Source: Dyadobacter sp. CY356
GTDB lineage: Bacteria > Bacteroidota > Bacteroidia > Cytophagales > Spirosomataceae
Length of the DNA: 64,000 nucleotides
Assembly: GCF_021440195.1 (NCBI RefSeq)
Contig: NZ_JAJTSZ010000004.1
Coordinates: 492,063 to 556,062 of the forward strand
Direction of reading: 5' to 3'
Position numbers and translations under genes: made by a program
Part shown: one piece after another, positions 37,744 to 46,798 of the stretch
How positions within the stretch are numbered: position 1 is the first letter of the stretch
How the letters are laid out: each line of letters starts with the position of its first letter
The notes under the pieces: generated by a model
The model's database searches: none
Seen by the model: the letters and a program-made list of their open reading frames with translations, nothing else
What the model was told of the DNA's origin: nothing

Positions 37744-40700
37744 TACTTTTTCTCAGATTGGTAAAACTGCAAGGGTTTATTGAAGGCTCCGATGACCAGG
37801 AATGGCTGTTTTTTAACTTTTATTTCAAAAGCCGATTTAACATCGCCGGCCACCGAAAGGCCTGATTGCGTCTGGTTTACATAATCGAATTTCCCTTTTC
37901 CGTCACCGCGCAGCAGGCATCCATAGTTTGCATCCATACTTCCCAGTTTAAGCCGGTTGTCCGATTTGTTTCCAAGCAGTAGTAAATCATTATTGCCATC
38001 ATGGTCAAAATCCTGATACAAAATTGAAGTGACGGGCGCAAACTGAGCCTGTAAGGGCAAAATTTGTTTTTCAAAACGACTATTTTTATTCATAAAACAA
38101 ACAGAACGTGCTTCATTAAATACCAGCTTACCGGCTTTCGCCAATACTTCCGGCGCGAAAATATCGGTAATGCCGGCATTGGCGTAATCTCTATAAAAGG
38201 CGAATTTTTTGCGCATCGGATAAATCTGGTCGTTAAGCTCATCTCGACTTACAAACGGATATGATTTTCCCTGAACATAAAAATTGAAAAAAGGATCAAT
38301 GGAGCCATTTTTGTCAAAATCAGCAAAATATAATTCTCCCGGCTCTTTGTGAGAAACTTTGATCTGAGAATTTACACCAAAATTTCCGGCCACAATATCC
38401 TTCATTCCATCTCCATCCAGATCTTCAATTATCATGGAAGACCAGGAACCGGATTCTTCCTCTGCGAAATACTGAAGCGTTTTATCAACAAAACCTTCTT
38501 TGGTATTGGCGTAAACCTTAATCGGCATAAACTCTCCGCAGATGATCAGATCCTTTCTTCCATCATCGTCAAGATCGGCCCACTGTGCGTCAGTAACCAT
38601 GCCTACTTTTGAAAATGGAATTGTTGTAACAGTGAATTCTCCTTTTCCGTTATTGGTCAGAAGAAATGAAGTTGGCGTTTCGGGATAACGGCCAGGAATA
38701 ATCCGTCCACCTACAAACAGATCCTGGTCACCATCACCATCATAATCACAAGCCCTGACACAGGATTTACTGCTTGCCTTCATATTCGGCATGGACAATA
38801 CGGCCAGATTCAGTTTTCCTTTTCCATCACTTAAATAAATCTCATCCTGAAGAGAAAATGTATTTGGCTCAAAAAGTGAATAACCGCCTTTGGCAATATA
38901 CAGATCATCATAACCATCACCATTCGCATCAAAAAAAAGTGCTGCCGAATTGCCGGATAAATTTTCATCCCCGATGGCGAAACCAGGCATTTCCTTAAAA
39001 TCACCCTTGGTATCCTGCAAGTAAATTTTCGCCTGTTTATTCTGATCCCCGCTGATATAAATATCTTCCAGACCATCTTTATTCACATCACCTTTGGCAA
39101 TAACCGGACCGGTCTGCGAATACATCGACAACATTAATGGCTGTCTTTTGAAATCATTTTCATTGAAACCCTCATGTTGATACGTAATCAGATTTTCTGC
39201 TTTTGTAAAAACAGTCTGTTCTTTTTTAGGCTCTGTTTTCGCCTTTTTCAATTTGCCCGCTTGTTTTTCAACGACCAGTAACTGATTTGCAGCCACGTTC
39301 ACAAGATACTGCTCCTTCTGGTCCGGCCAGATTATTCTTACAGAATCAACCTGGGTATCATTTCCTAATCCAAAATGAAGTTTTACGGGTAGTGAAGATA
39401 AGTATCCACGGTTTGGATTTACCTCCTGGTATTGTGTTTTCCCTTTTGTAAGTAAATAAACCTTTGCTCCTATGGCATTTATATTACCTTCCGGCTGTTT
39501 CAGTCTTATCTGCAAATATGATGATTTCAATTGCTCCCGACCCATATTCTGGTATACAAAAGCAGGCTCATTGATATTGTTTACCACAAGGTCCAGATCT
39601 CCGTCATTATCAAGATCAGCATAAACTGCGCCACTTGAAATGGACGGATTGTTTAAGCCCCAGGTATCCTGCATTTTACTAAAAGTCAGGTCTTTATTAT
39701 TTTTAAATATATAATTCGCAAGTTTTGTTGACGGCATTGCTTTGACAAGATCCATAAGCAAAAATGGCTCTTTATTCATCGCCTGCCGAATTTTGTAATC
39801 ACCCCAATACCTGAGAAAATCTTTATGGGTGTAATCTCTCAGATAACCGTTACTTACAAACAAATCCTTATATCCATCATTATCAAAGTCAGCAAAAAGT
39901 GGACACCAACTCCAGTCCGTATTTGAAACACCCGAGATTTGCCCGATCTCACTAAATGTTCCATCACCATTATTCAATTGAAGCATATTCCGCATATACT
40001 GCTTATACAAATTTTGCTTCATCATCAATTCAAATGATTCGTAATTTTCCTGAAGCTGCAAAAGCTTCTGGCGCTGATTATCTTCGGGAAGCATGTCCAG
40101 TGACATGATATCCGGAAAGCCGTCGTTGTTAAAATCAGCTATATCCAGCCCCATGGAAAACTGGGCTAAATGGCGGAAACAATTCTGGGAGTCTTCACGA
40201 AAAGTGCCATTTCCATTATTGATATATAAATAATCCGGCTCATTATAATCATTCGTGACATAGATATCCTGCCAGCCATCGAGGTTAATATCAGCAATGG
40301 CTACCCCCAAACCGAAGGTTAACGGATATTGATAAATGCCTGCTTTTTTTGTTACTTCAACAAATTTGTTATTCTTGTTTTCAAATAGTTTATTACCCGC
40401 CAGTTCATCCGTTTCTTTACGAAAATTGGCCAGTTCCATGTTGTCAATTTTTTTGACGCTGTGGTTCAAAAGGAACATGTCCAGATCGCCATCGTTGTCA
40501 AAATCAAAAAAATTGGCTTGTGTGCTGTAACTGATATTATCCAGTCCATATTCCTTTGCCTGTTCTACAAAACTTACCGAACCATTTTTAACGCCCTGGT
40601 TTATAAACAGCTGATTTTTTCTTGTATCATCATCAACTTTGCCTGAGTAACAAATGTGAATATCCAGCAATCCGTCACCATTTACATCGGCCATCGTGAC

Positions 40701-41078
40701 GCCGGTTTTCCAGCCGCCTTTTCTTCCTTCCAGGCCTTTTCCTGCCGAACCTGTTATGTCTTTGAACTTTATACCTGTCCCGTTTGCCGCTCCAAGATTT
40801 AGATAAAGCTTATTTGACTTCATATTTGATGTAAAAAACACATCATCAAAACCATCATTATTCACGTCACCAACGGCAACGCCACCGCCATTGTAAAAAT
40901 ATTCATAGGCCATTACATTCAGACTTTCGTCTTCATTAATGTCATTACGAAATTCGATGTTAGTCTGTTTAGGTGTCAATAACTGAAAAAGCGGCTGCTG
41001 CGCTTTCACAACGGAAATGAAAAAGCTTGATAAGAGGATCGGTAATAGGTAACGTGGCAACTTCCTGTTCGTCGACAT
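37743..41078 (-). CDS. Giant FG-GAP/VCBS repeat protein with ASPIC/UnbV domain (CRTAC1-like)
   Basis: 1111 residues with a Sec signal peptide (about 1-26, ending V-V-K-A-Q). Two propeller-like sets of FG-GAP repeats hold calcium-binding loops such as D71-V-N-N-D-G, D131-V-N-G-D-G, D192-F-D-N-D-G and D398-F-D-N-D-G. Others lie at D488-L-D-N-D-G, D664-V-N-K-D-G, D778-Y-D-G-D-G and D1023-F-D-H-D-G. Between the sets, about 533-600, lies the ASPIC/UnbV domain ending F-G-L-G-N then V-R-I-I-W-P. Members are exported and thought to bind proteins or glycans; no enzyme site is known. A paralogue lies at 53315-56905. It is the first gene of a two-gene unit with the haloperoxidase. Confidence 0.9.
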   Translation of the reverse strand: MSTNRKLPRYLLPILLSSFFISVVKAQQPLFQLLTPKQTNIEFRNDINEDESLNVMAYEYFYNGGGVAVGDVNNDGFDDVFFTSNMKSNKLYLNLGAANGTGIKFKDITGSAGKGLEGRKGGWKTGVTMADVNGDGLLDIHICYSGKVDDDTRKNQLFINQGVKNGSVSFVEQAKEYGLDNISYSTQANFFDFDNDGDLDMFLLNHSVKKIDNMELANFRKETDELAGNKLFENKNNKFVEVTKKAGIYQYPLTFGLGVAIADINLDGWQDIYVTNDYNEPDYLYINNGNGTFREDSQNCFRHLAQFSMGLDIADFNNDGFPDIMSLDMLPEDNQRQKLLQLQENYESFELMMKQNLYKQYMRNMLQLNNGDGTFSEIGQISGVSNTDWSWCPLFADFDNDGYKDLFVSNGYLRDYTHKDFLRYWGDYKIRQAMNKEPFLLMDLVKAMPSTKLANYIFKNNKDLTFSKMQDTWGLNNPSISSGAVYADLDNDGDLDLVVNNINEPAFVYQNMGREQLKSSYLQIRLKQPEGNINAIGAKVYLLTKGKTQYQEVNPNRGYLSSLPVKLHFGLGNDTQVDSVRIIWPDQKEQYLVNVAANQLLVVEKQAGKLKKAKTEPKKEQTVFTKAENLITYQHEGFNENDFKRQPLMLSMYSQTGPVIAKGDVNKDGLEDIYISGDQNKQAKIYLQDTKGDFKEMPGFAIGDENLSGNSAALFFDANGDGYDDLYIAKGGYSLFEPNTFSLQDEIYLSDGKGKLNLAVLSMPNMKASSKSCVRACDYDGDGDQDLFVGGRIIPGRYPETPTSFLLTNNGKGEFTVTTIPFSKVGMVTDAQWADLDDDGRKDLIICGEFMPIKVYANTKEGFVDKTLQYFAEEESGSWSSMIIEDLDGDGMKDIVAGNFGVNSQIKVSHKEPGELYFADFDKNGSIDPFFNFYVQGKSYPFVSRDELNDQIYPMRKKFAFYRDYANAGITDIFAPEVLAKAGKLVFNEARSVCFMNKNSRFEKQILPLQAQFAPVTSILYQDFDHDGNNDLLLLGNKSDNRLKLGSMDANYGCLLRGDGKGKFDYVNQTQSGLSVAGDVKSAFEIKVKKQPFLVIGAFNKPLQFYQSEKK

Positions 41079-41101
41079 GAAAAAAATATGAATAATGTAA
41101 C

Positions 41102-41109
41102 GAAAGATA
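41102..41109 (-). promoter_or_regulatory. Possible promoter for the FG-GAP/haloperoxidase unit
   Basis: The minus strand reads TATCTTTC, one mismatch from TAnnTTTG, 24 bp before the ATG at 41078 and just past two hairpins. Confidence 0.35.
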
Positions 41110-41126
41110 TTATATAAAAACTAAAA

Positions 41127-41152
41127 AAACTTCAACAAAGTGTTGAAGTTTT
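41127..41152 (-). terminator. Second of two tandem hairpins
   Basis: Perfect 11- to 12-bp arms AAAACTTCAACA and TGTTGAAGTTTT with a three-base loop. A T-run follows on the minus strand. Confidence 0.75.
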
Positions 41153-41172
41153 CATTTAATATTTCTTTGAAT

Positions 41173-41199
41173 AAAACGGGAGAAAATCTCTCCCGTTTT
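41173..41199 (-). terminator. First of two tandem hairpins after susD
   Basis: Arms AAAACGGGAGA and TCTCCCGTTTT are perfect and T-rich sequence follows on the minus strand. It starts 8 bp after the SusD stop. Confidence 0.9.
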
Positions 41200-41206
41200 A
41201 CATTAA

Positions 41207-42829
41207 TTATTGTTTGTCCCACCAGGTTCTGGCAGTGAAACTGTCTGTGCCACCTAAACGGCTCAGTGCTTCTGCATATCCTTTTGGATTTTGAACCGGC
41301 TCGTTAGCACCATAAGGAATTCTTCTTGGAATGGTTCCGTTTGAGAATCCACCCGGATAAACTACCGGAGTCAAAACAGGATATCCTGATCTTTTCCAGT
41401 TGTTCCATGTTTCGATAAAATTGAACAAGGTACCAGTAGTTACCCAATATTGTTCGTTAATCTGTTTCAATGCACCTTCTGTTGAAGAAGCCAAAGGATT
41501 AGCTGACAAAAACGCAGCAGTTCCTGAGATAGCAGAAGTGATGGCTGCATCTGAAACCGTTATTTTATTAAACTGAGCCAGGGAAGCGATGGATGCCGTT
41601 ACGCCATTGCTGTAATGTTCCGCAGCAGTTCCGGTTACGTTCCATCCTCTTACTTTTGCTTCGGCCAGCATCAATTCCGTTTCTCCATAAGTAAGGATAA
41701 AATTGGTACCGCTTCTATCCAGGTAAACAGATGTACGTGGTCTTGAATATTTTCCAACACGAGCCACTTTATCATCTTTGATACTTGGATCTGCCGGAGA
41801 GTCACCTGGAAAAGTTGCGCTTGTTGAAATATCAGTCGCTCCACCATTCAAGTCATATCCGTTTGGCAGACCAATCTGAAGTGCTTCTGTATTATCACCA
41901 GCCAAATCCTGGTTTGAATTGTTGGTATATCCTTGTTTCGATACTTCCGCAACCGCAGAGATTCTTGGATCTTTTGTTGCTTTCAGGTAATCAATAAACG
42001 TTTTGCTCCAACGAACTTCACGGTAATCATCCGCAACTCTCAACGCATTTGTTGTAGCATTAGAATTTCCTGTTCCGTTATCAGTAACAACTTTGGCATT
42101 ATCCGTTATGCTTGTAAACACACCACCGGCTACTGCTTTTTCAGCCCATGTTTTGGCCATTGCCGCGTCAACTTTTGTCATACGCATAGCCAAACGAAGC
42201 ATCAAAGAATAACCAAATTTTTTCCATTGCGCGATATTACCGGCATAGAATAAATCAGCAGTTGGACCCGATTTTGCAGCGTCAAGATTTTTTACAGCTG
42301 TCTCCAATTCCGTCAGCATTGAAGAATAAATCTCCTGCTGCGTATCGTATTTAGGTGCATAAATTTCTGATTTCGCCTGAAGTGCTTCTGAATAAGGTGC
42401 ATCACCATAACTATCCGTTACACGTGCAATACACAATACCTTCATGATGGCACCGATGTTATACAAATTCGACATTTCCGGTTTGTCTGCAACCAGATTC
42501 TGCATTTCAACTGCACGGGAAGCTGCATTGTAGCTATCCGTAAAAATGCTGCTCTGGTAAGAAACAAAACTTCCTGACGCACGATATTTGTCACCATTTC
42601 CATAGTAAGAAAACGTTGAAGCAAGCACCTGAGTCCACATGCTTTGGAACAAAAGCTGTGAGTAACCTGTGTTTGAATAAGAGTACTGTGTTTGCGACAA
42701 AAGATAATTCGCATTAAAAACAGCAGCGCTCGTTTTATTCGGATCTGTGTTAATTTCCTCAAACTTGTCGGTACATGCAGATGATACCAGCAGGAGAGAA
42801 AATACTATTAGCTTTGATATTTTTTTCAT
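41207..42829 (-). CDS. SusD-like outer-membrane lipoprotein (SusD-like_2 type)
   Basis: 540-residue surface lipoprotein that captures substrate and passes it to its SusC partner. The lipoprotein signal ends L-V-S-S-A-C, and the mature start C-T-D-K-F-E-E-I-N-T-D-P-N is characteristic of the SusD-like_2 branch ('SusD/RagB family nutrient-binding outer membrane lipoprotein'). The TPR-like helical core carries the block A-E-A-K-V-R-G-W, where the family keeps L-M-L-A-E-A. The C-terminus ends W-W-D-K-Q. It starts 5 bp after the SusC stop, so the two are cotranscribed. The substrate cannot be predicted. Confidence 0.93.
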   Translation of the reverse strand: MKKISKLIVFSLLLVSSACTDKFEEINTDPNKTSAAVFNANYLLSQTQYSYSNTGYSQLLFQSMWTQVLASTFSYYGNGDKYRASGSFVSYQSSIFTDSYNAASRAVEMQNLVADKPEMSNLYNIGAIMKVLCIARVTDSYGDAPYSEALQAKSEIYAPKYDTQQEIYSSMLTELETAVKNLDAAKSGPTADLFYAGNIAQWKKFGYSLMLRLAMRMTKVDAAMAKTWAEKAVAGGVFTSITDNAKVVTDNGTGNSNATTNALRVADDYREVRWSKTFIDYLKATKDPRISAVAEVSKQGYTNNSNQDLAGDNTEALQIGLPNGYDLNGGATDISTSATFPGDSPADPSIKDDKVARVGKYSRPRTSVYLDRSGTNFILTYGETELMLAEAKVRGWNVTGTAAEHYSNGVTASIASLAQFNKITVSDAAITSAISGTAAFLSANPLASSTEGALKQINEQYWVTTGTLFNFIETWNNWKRSGYPVLTPVVYPGGFSNGTIPRRIPYGANEPVQNPKGYAEALSRLGGTDSFTARTWWDKQ

Positions 42830-42834
42830 AATTC

Positions 42835-45800
42835 TTATTTTTTGAATTTAACGCTAACATTCAAACCATATGATCTTGTCGCTGGCAAGCTTCCTCCTTC
42901 AATACCTGCATAATTAATGGCAGCAGAGAAGCCAGCTTCCGGATCGATGTTGTCCGTATGTCTTACCAATGTCAGTAAGTTACGCGCTACAAAAGAAAGA
43001 CCGATTGATTCGAAAGGTAATTTACCCAGCATTTTAGATGTTAACGTGTATCCGAATGTCACCTGACGAAGTTTTACAAAACTGCCATTCAAGACGTTCA
43101 TCGATGAAATTCTTCTGGCAAGTTCCTGATAGTAATCCTGAGCATCTACGCCCTTTGTATTTTGCTCGCCCGTTTCCAAAACGCCTTGCGCTACAACCGA
43201 ATTGTTTTCACGACCTTCCAAAGTGTTTTTGTTAAGTCCGCGGAATGTTGTGTAATAATTTGTTGCAGACAACACTTTGTTACCAAACTTGTAGTCGATC
43301 AGGAATGCAAGGTTGAAACCGCTGTATGAGAATTCGTTATTCCATCCGCCGTAAACTTTTGGCAATACAGAACCCATTGCTTTTTGTTTCGGGTCTCTGA
43401 TCGGCACACCCGTTGCATCGATCACGTGATTACCATTCGCATCAAGCAAATAGTCATAAGCATAAATCTGAGGACCTGCCATACCCTTAATTAAAGCTGT
43501 ATTAGCATTTAAAGGACGATAAGTTCCCAATACTTTCACTTCTTCTGCATTACCAGTACCATCGATTTCTTTGATACGGTTTTTGATTGCAGTAAAGTTA
43601 ATCGATGAAGACCAGCGGAATTTGTCTGTCTGAACAGGAACAATATTCAACATTGCTTCCAAACCAGAGTTTTTAGTCTGACCTGTTGCGATGAACTGAC
43701 TTGTGTAACCAGTTGCCTGAGAAAGAGAACCGTCGATGATCTCGTTTTTAGTTTTACGCGTGAAATAAGCCACGTCAAGACCTAAGCGGTTTTGGTAGAA
43801 TTTCAATTCTGTACCAATTTCAATCTCGGTCAAAACGTAAGGTTTCAGTCTCAGGTTAGGAAGCTTATTATCAAATGATCCCGTTGTGATACCACCGATT
43901 GTACTACCGATTGTATAATATTGAGAAGTTTGATAAGGATCAGCCTCACCACTTACCTGCGCATAAGAAGCTCTCAACTTACCATAATTGAAGTTCGACA
44001 GTTTAAGCAAATCAGCAAAATTATAGCTGGCTGAAACAGAAGGTGTAAATACGCCATAATCGCCTTTTGGCAAAGTTGAAAATGCATCGTAACGACCAGA
44101 TGTATTTAATGTGAAGTTTTTGTAAGACAAGTCAACTGTATAGAAACCTGAATGTGTTTCTTTTTTGTTGAAGTTGTAATCTCTATTGAAAGAAACTACG
44201 TTAGACCAGCTGTAAAAGAATGGAATTACAAACGGACCACCACCAATTTTCATGGATTCGTAGCTGTTTTTTCTGATAGAACCTCCCACCAATACGTCAA
44301 GACTTAGATCTTCTGTGAAGTTTTTTGTCGATCCAAGGAAAGCATCCATGTTCAGCTCATTGATCTCACTGTTGCGCTGATCGTCCAGAGATCCCATTTG
44401 ATTTGACGAAAACGCTGTTCCTGTTGGCGTAATTTTAAACAAACCGTCATTGATACGGTCATAACCAACTCTACCCATTGCATACAACCAGCTTGTGATG
44501 TCATAACGCGCAGTTAATGCTGTGATAAAACGTTTTCTTTTCAAGTCATTGTCATATCTGTTAACCACAAACCATGGGTTTGTAACATAGATATCGTCAT
44601 TATACTGAATTTCAGCTCCAACCGGTGAATTTATATCATATCCTGGCTGTAAAGCAGTCTGATTAACCGTTGTTGCAAGGAAGTTGATGTTGTTAGCATT
44701 CATCGGGCCATCGCTCAACTGAGGTTTGTTATTGAATTTTTCATCCACATAATTCACCATCAGATCAATTTTAAGCTTGTTACCAAATTTCTGAGAACCA
44801 GTGAAGTTGAAAGTTTTACGATCCAGACCACTATTTCTAAGAATTGATTTGTTAGCAAGATTTGCGAAAGACAATCTGAAAGTACCGTTGTCATTACCGT
44901 TTGAAACCGATACAGAATTGGTAAATGTAGAACCGGCTCTGTAAAATTTACTCATGTTATCTTTAACAGGAGAATAGGCATATTGCTTACCGTCAAACTG
45001 AGTAAATGGCTGTCCATCCATTTTAGCACCCCAGCTATACATACCGCTGTTTAGCGCACTTGTAATGTTAGTTGGTTTAATATTATGCTGGCCTTGTCCA
45101 TACTCGTACTGATAATCGGTGTAGTTAATGGCTTTATCCGCAACCGCATTCGCGTTGTATTCAACAGCCATTGCACCTTTTTTACCACCTTTTGTCGTGA
45201 TAATAATTACTCCGTTTGCAGCACGTGTACCATAAAGCGCAGAAGCTGCTGCTCCTTTTAGTACTGTCATGTTGTCGATATCATCCGGGTTGATGTTTGA
45301 AATACCATCTCCCTGATCTGCTCCACCCCATTCACCTGAATTACCATCTCTTCTCTGGCTGTTGTCCATTGGCACACCATTGATTACAAACAATGGAGAA
45401 CCAGCAGAGAAACTGGCCATACCTCTTAACAAAATACGGGCAGATGAACCCGGACCACCGCTTGTTCCACTCACATTCAAACCGGCAACACGACCTGCCA
45501 ATGAGTAAGCTACGTTAGTTTCACGAGCTTTTGTCATTACGTCGCCACCAATTTTCGAAACCGAATAACCGATTTTTCTTTCCTCTTTCGCGATACCAAG
45601 GGCTGTTACAACAACCTCGTTCAGGTTCGCTACATCTACATCCATTTTAACGTTTACAACCGATTGATTTCCAACAACAATTTCTTGTTTGGCATAACCA
45701 ATTGAAGAAAAAACAATCGTAGAAGTATTTGTAGCACCAGTGATACTAAAATTTCCGGATGCATCCGAGTTTGTACCAGCAGTCGTTCCTTTAATAGTTA

Positions 45801-45948
45801 CAGAAGCACCTGGCAGCCCTGCACCATTTTCATCCGTCACTTTACCTGTCACAGTCCGCTCCTGAGCTGACGCAGTTAAGGCAAAGCACAAAAATATCCC
45901 GAATGGCACAAAACCTTTCAGGAAAATTTTTAGTAGTTTTTCTTTCAT
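42835..45948 (-). CDS. SusC/RagA-family TonB-linked outer-membrane transporter
   Basis: 1037-residue TonB-dependent outer-membrane importer. After the signal peptide (ending L-T-A-S-A-Q) comes the carboxypeptidase-regulatory-like N-terminal domain (V-T-G-K-V-T-D-E-N-G through about residue 110). A TonB-box-like stretch L-N-E-V-V-V-T-A-L-G follows. The plug has S-L-A-G-R-V-A-G-L-N-V and the SusC motif I-R/L-L-R-G-M-A-S, with G-T-R-A-A-N-G-V-I-I-I-T-T-K. The remaining 800 residues form the 22-strand barrel, ending in V-S-V-K-F-K-K. It is paired with the SusD immediately downstream. No anti-sigma or ECF sigma gene is adjacent. Confidence 0.94.
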   Translation of the reverse strand: MKEKLLKIFLKGFVPFGIFLCFALTASAQERTVTGKVTDENGAGLPGASVTIKGTTAGTNSDASGNFSITGATNTSTIVFSSIGYAKQEIVVGNQSVVNVKMDVDVANLNEVVVTALGIAKEERKIGYSVSKIGGDVMTKARETNVAYSLAGRVAGLNVSGTSGGPGSSARILLRGMASFSAGSPLFVINGVPMDNSQRRDGNSGEWGGADQGDGISNINPDDIDNMTVLKGAAASALYGTRAANGVIIITTKGGKKGAMAVEYNANAVADKAINYTDYQYEYGQGQHNIKPTNITSALNSGMYSWGAKMDGQPFTQFDGKQYAYSPVKDNMSKFYRAGSTFTNSVSVSNGNDNGTFRLSFANLANKSILRNSGLDRKTFNFTGSQKFGNKLKIDLMVNYVDEKFNNKPQLSDGPMNANNINFLATTVNQTALQPGYDINSPVGAEIQYNDDIYVTNPWFVVNRYDNDLKRKRFITALTARYDITSWLYAMGRVGYDRINDGLFKITPTGTAFSSNQMGSLDDQRNSEINELNMDAFLGSTKNFTEDLSLDVLVGGSIRKNSYESMKIGGGPFVIPFFYSWSNVVSFNRDYNFNKKETHSGFYTVDLSYKNFTLNTSGRYDAFSTLPKGDYGVFTPSVSASYNFADLLKLSNFNYGKLRASYAQVSGEADPYQTSQYYTIGSTIGGITTGSFDNKLPNLRLKPYVLTEIEIGTELKFYQNRLGLDVAYFTRKTKNEIIDGSLSQATGYTSQFIATGQTKNSGLEAMLNIVPVQTDKFRWSSSINFTAIKNRIKEIDGTGNAEEVKVLGTYRPLNANTALIKGMAGPQIYAYDYLLDANGNHVIDATGVPIRDPKQKAMGSVLPKVYGGWNNEFSYSGFNLAFLIDYKFGNKVLSATNYYTTFRGLNKNTLEGRENNSVVAQGVLETGEQNTKGVDAQDYYQELARRISSMNVLNGSFVKLRQVTFGYTLTSKMLGKLPFESIGLSFVARNLLTLVRHTDNIDPEAGFSAAINYAGIEGGSLPATRSYGLNVSVKFKK

Positions 45949-46249
45949 AAACAGTTTACTTTTTAAAAATAAAACATAGGTTGCTTTCCGGAATTACAAA
46001 ATATTGGTCTGAACTTCCGGATTATGAACAAATATCTTAATATAATTCCTAATTAAATAATTTTAATTATTCTCCTTAATGCTTATTATATTTTTTTAAT
46101 AATTGTAAAAATTACATTTCTTCTTTAAAGGATAATAATGATAAGATGTAACTGAATAAATTCTACAATAATTTTGTATAAAAATAAAAAGCTGCTACAC
46201 AAAACAGTGAGTAGCAGCTTCTGAAAAAATATTTTTTAATAGAAAAAAT
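45949..46249. other. Intergenic region upstream of the first SusC gene
   Basis: 301 bp, very AT-rich, holding the putative SusC/SusD promoter region and the terminator of the hypothetical gene at 46250. I see no clear TAnnTTTG element. Confidence 0.6.
46189..46220 (-). terminator. Intrinsic terminator
   Basis: Perfect arms AAGCTGCTAC and GTAGCAGCTT with a 12-nt loop; a T-rich tail follows on the minus strand. It ends the gene at 46250-46657. Confidence 0.85.
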
Positions 46250-46657
46250 TTAATTGTCTTCCGGATAAGGGACAAAAATAAACCCTGAAAAATCTCCGAT
46301 CAAAGCAAAAAGACAGCAGTATTCATCGGCATTTTTATAGTTTTCTTTAAACAGATCAACCGATTCCTCACCGATCAGTTTCCTGTCAATAAACTCCTGC
46401 ATGTAAGACGCCCTGTAATTGTATCTGTTTGTCATTTCCGTGGACCCTATCAGTAAAACACCCAGGTCCACCTCTTCATTGGTAATGACAAAAATAGGGT
46501 TTTCCGAAAATCCTCTTTTGCGTATCTGATAAGACGCATCTTTCAGCTGATCCGAAACCCGGACAAAATCCTGTGACACATATCCCATTAATTTCCGGTT
46601 CAACTCAGGTGAGTTGGCATCGTCCATCATGGCATTTTCATTGCTGTTGTTAATCAT
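46250..46657 (-). CDS. Conserved hypothetical protein
   Basis: 135 residues with no signal peptide or membrane segment, so cytoplasmic. It is not recognised. The acidic N-terminus is followed by mixed alpha/beta sequence (I-F-V-I-T-N-E-E-V-D-L-G-V-L-L-I-G) and ends with F-S-G-F-I-F-V-P-Y-P-E-D. A well-formed terminator after the stop supports a real gene. It lies downstream of an intergenic inverted repeat, with alanine dehydrogenase beyond that on the same strand. Confidence 0.65.
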   Translation of the reverse strand: MINNSNENAMMDDANSPELNRKLMGYVSQDFVRVSDQLKDASYQIRKRGFSENPIFVITNEEVDLGVLLIGSTEMTNRYNYRASYMQEFIDRKLIGEESVDLFKENYKNADEYCCLFALIGDFSGFIFVPYPEDN

Positions 46658-46665
46658 AATTTTTT

Positions 46666-46788
46666 AGCTGTTGGCTATTAGCTTTTAGCCGTTAGCTTTT
46701 TCGCTCGTTAGCCGGTTTTATTGATCTTAATTTTTTAATGTCAAGTTTCTTCACGCCTGGTGAAGCTAAAAGCTATCCGCTAATAGCT
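46666..46788. repeat. Inverted AGC-rich intergenic repeat
   Basis: The left arm (46666-46689) and the right arm (46765-46788) are 24 nt each and match as reverse complements at 19 of 24 positions, sharing AGCTTTTAGC at the end. Between them is a small hairpin, CTTCAC-gcctg-GTGAAG (46749-46765). A related stretch lies at 5819-5858. Confidence 0.5.
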
Positions 46789-46798
46789 AAAACCTACG

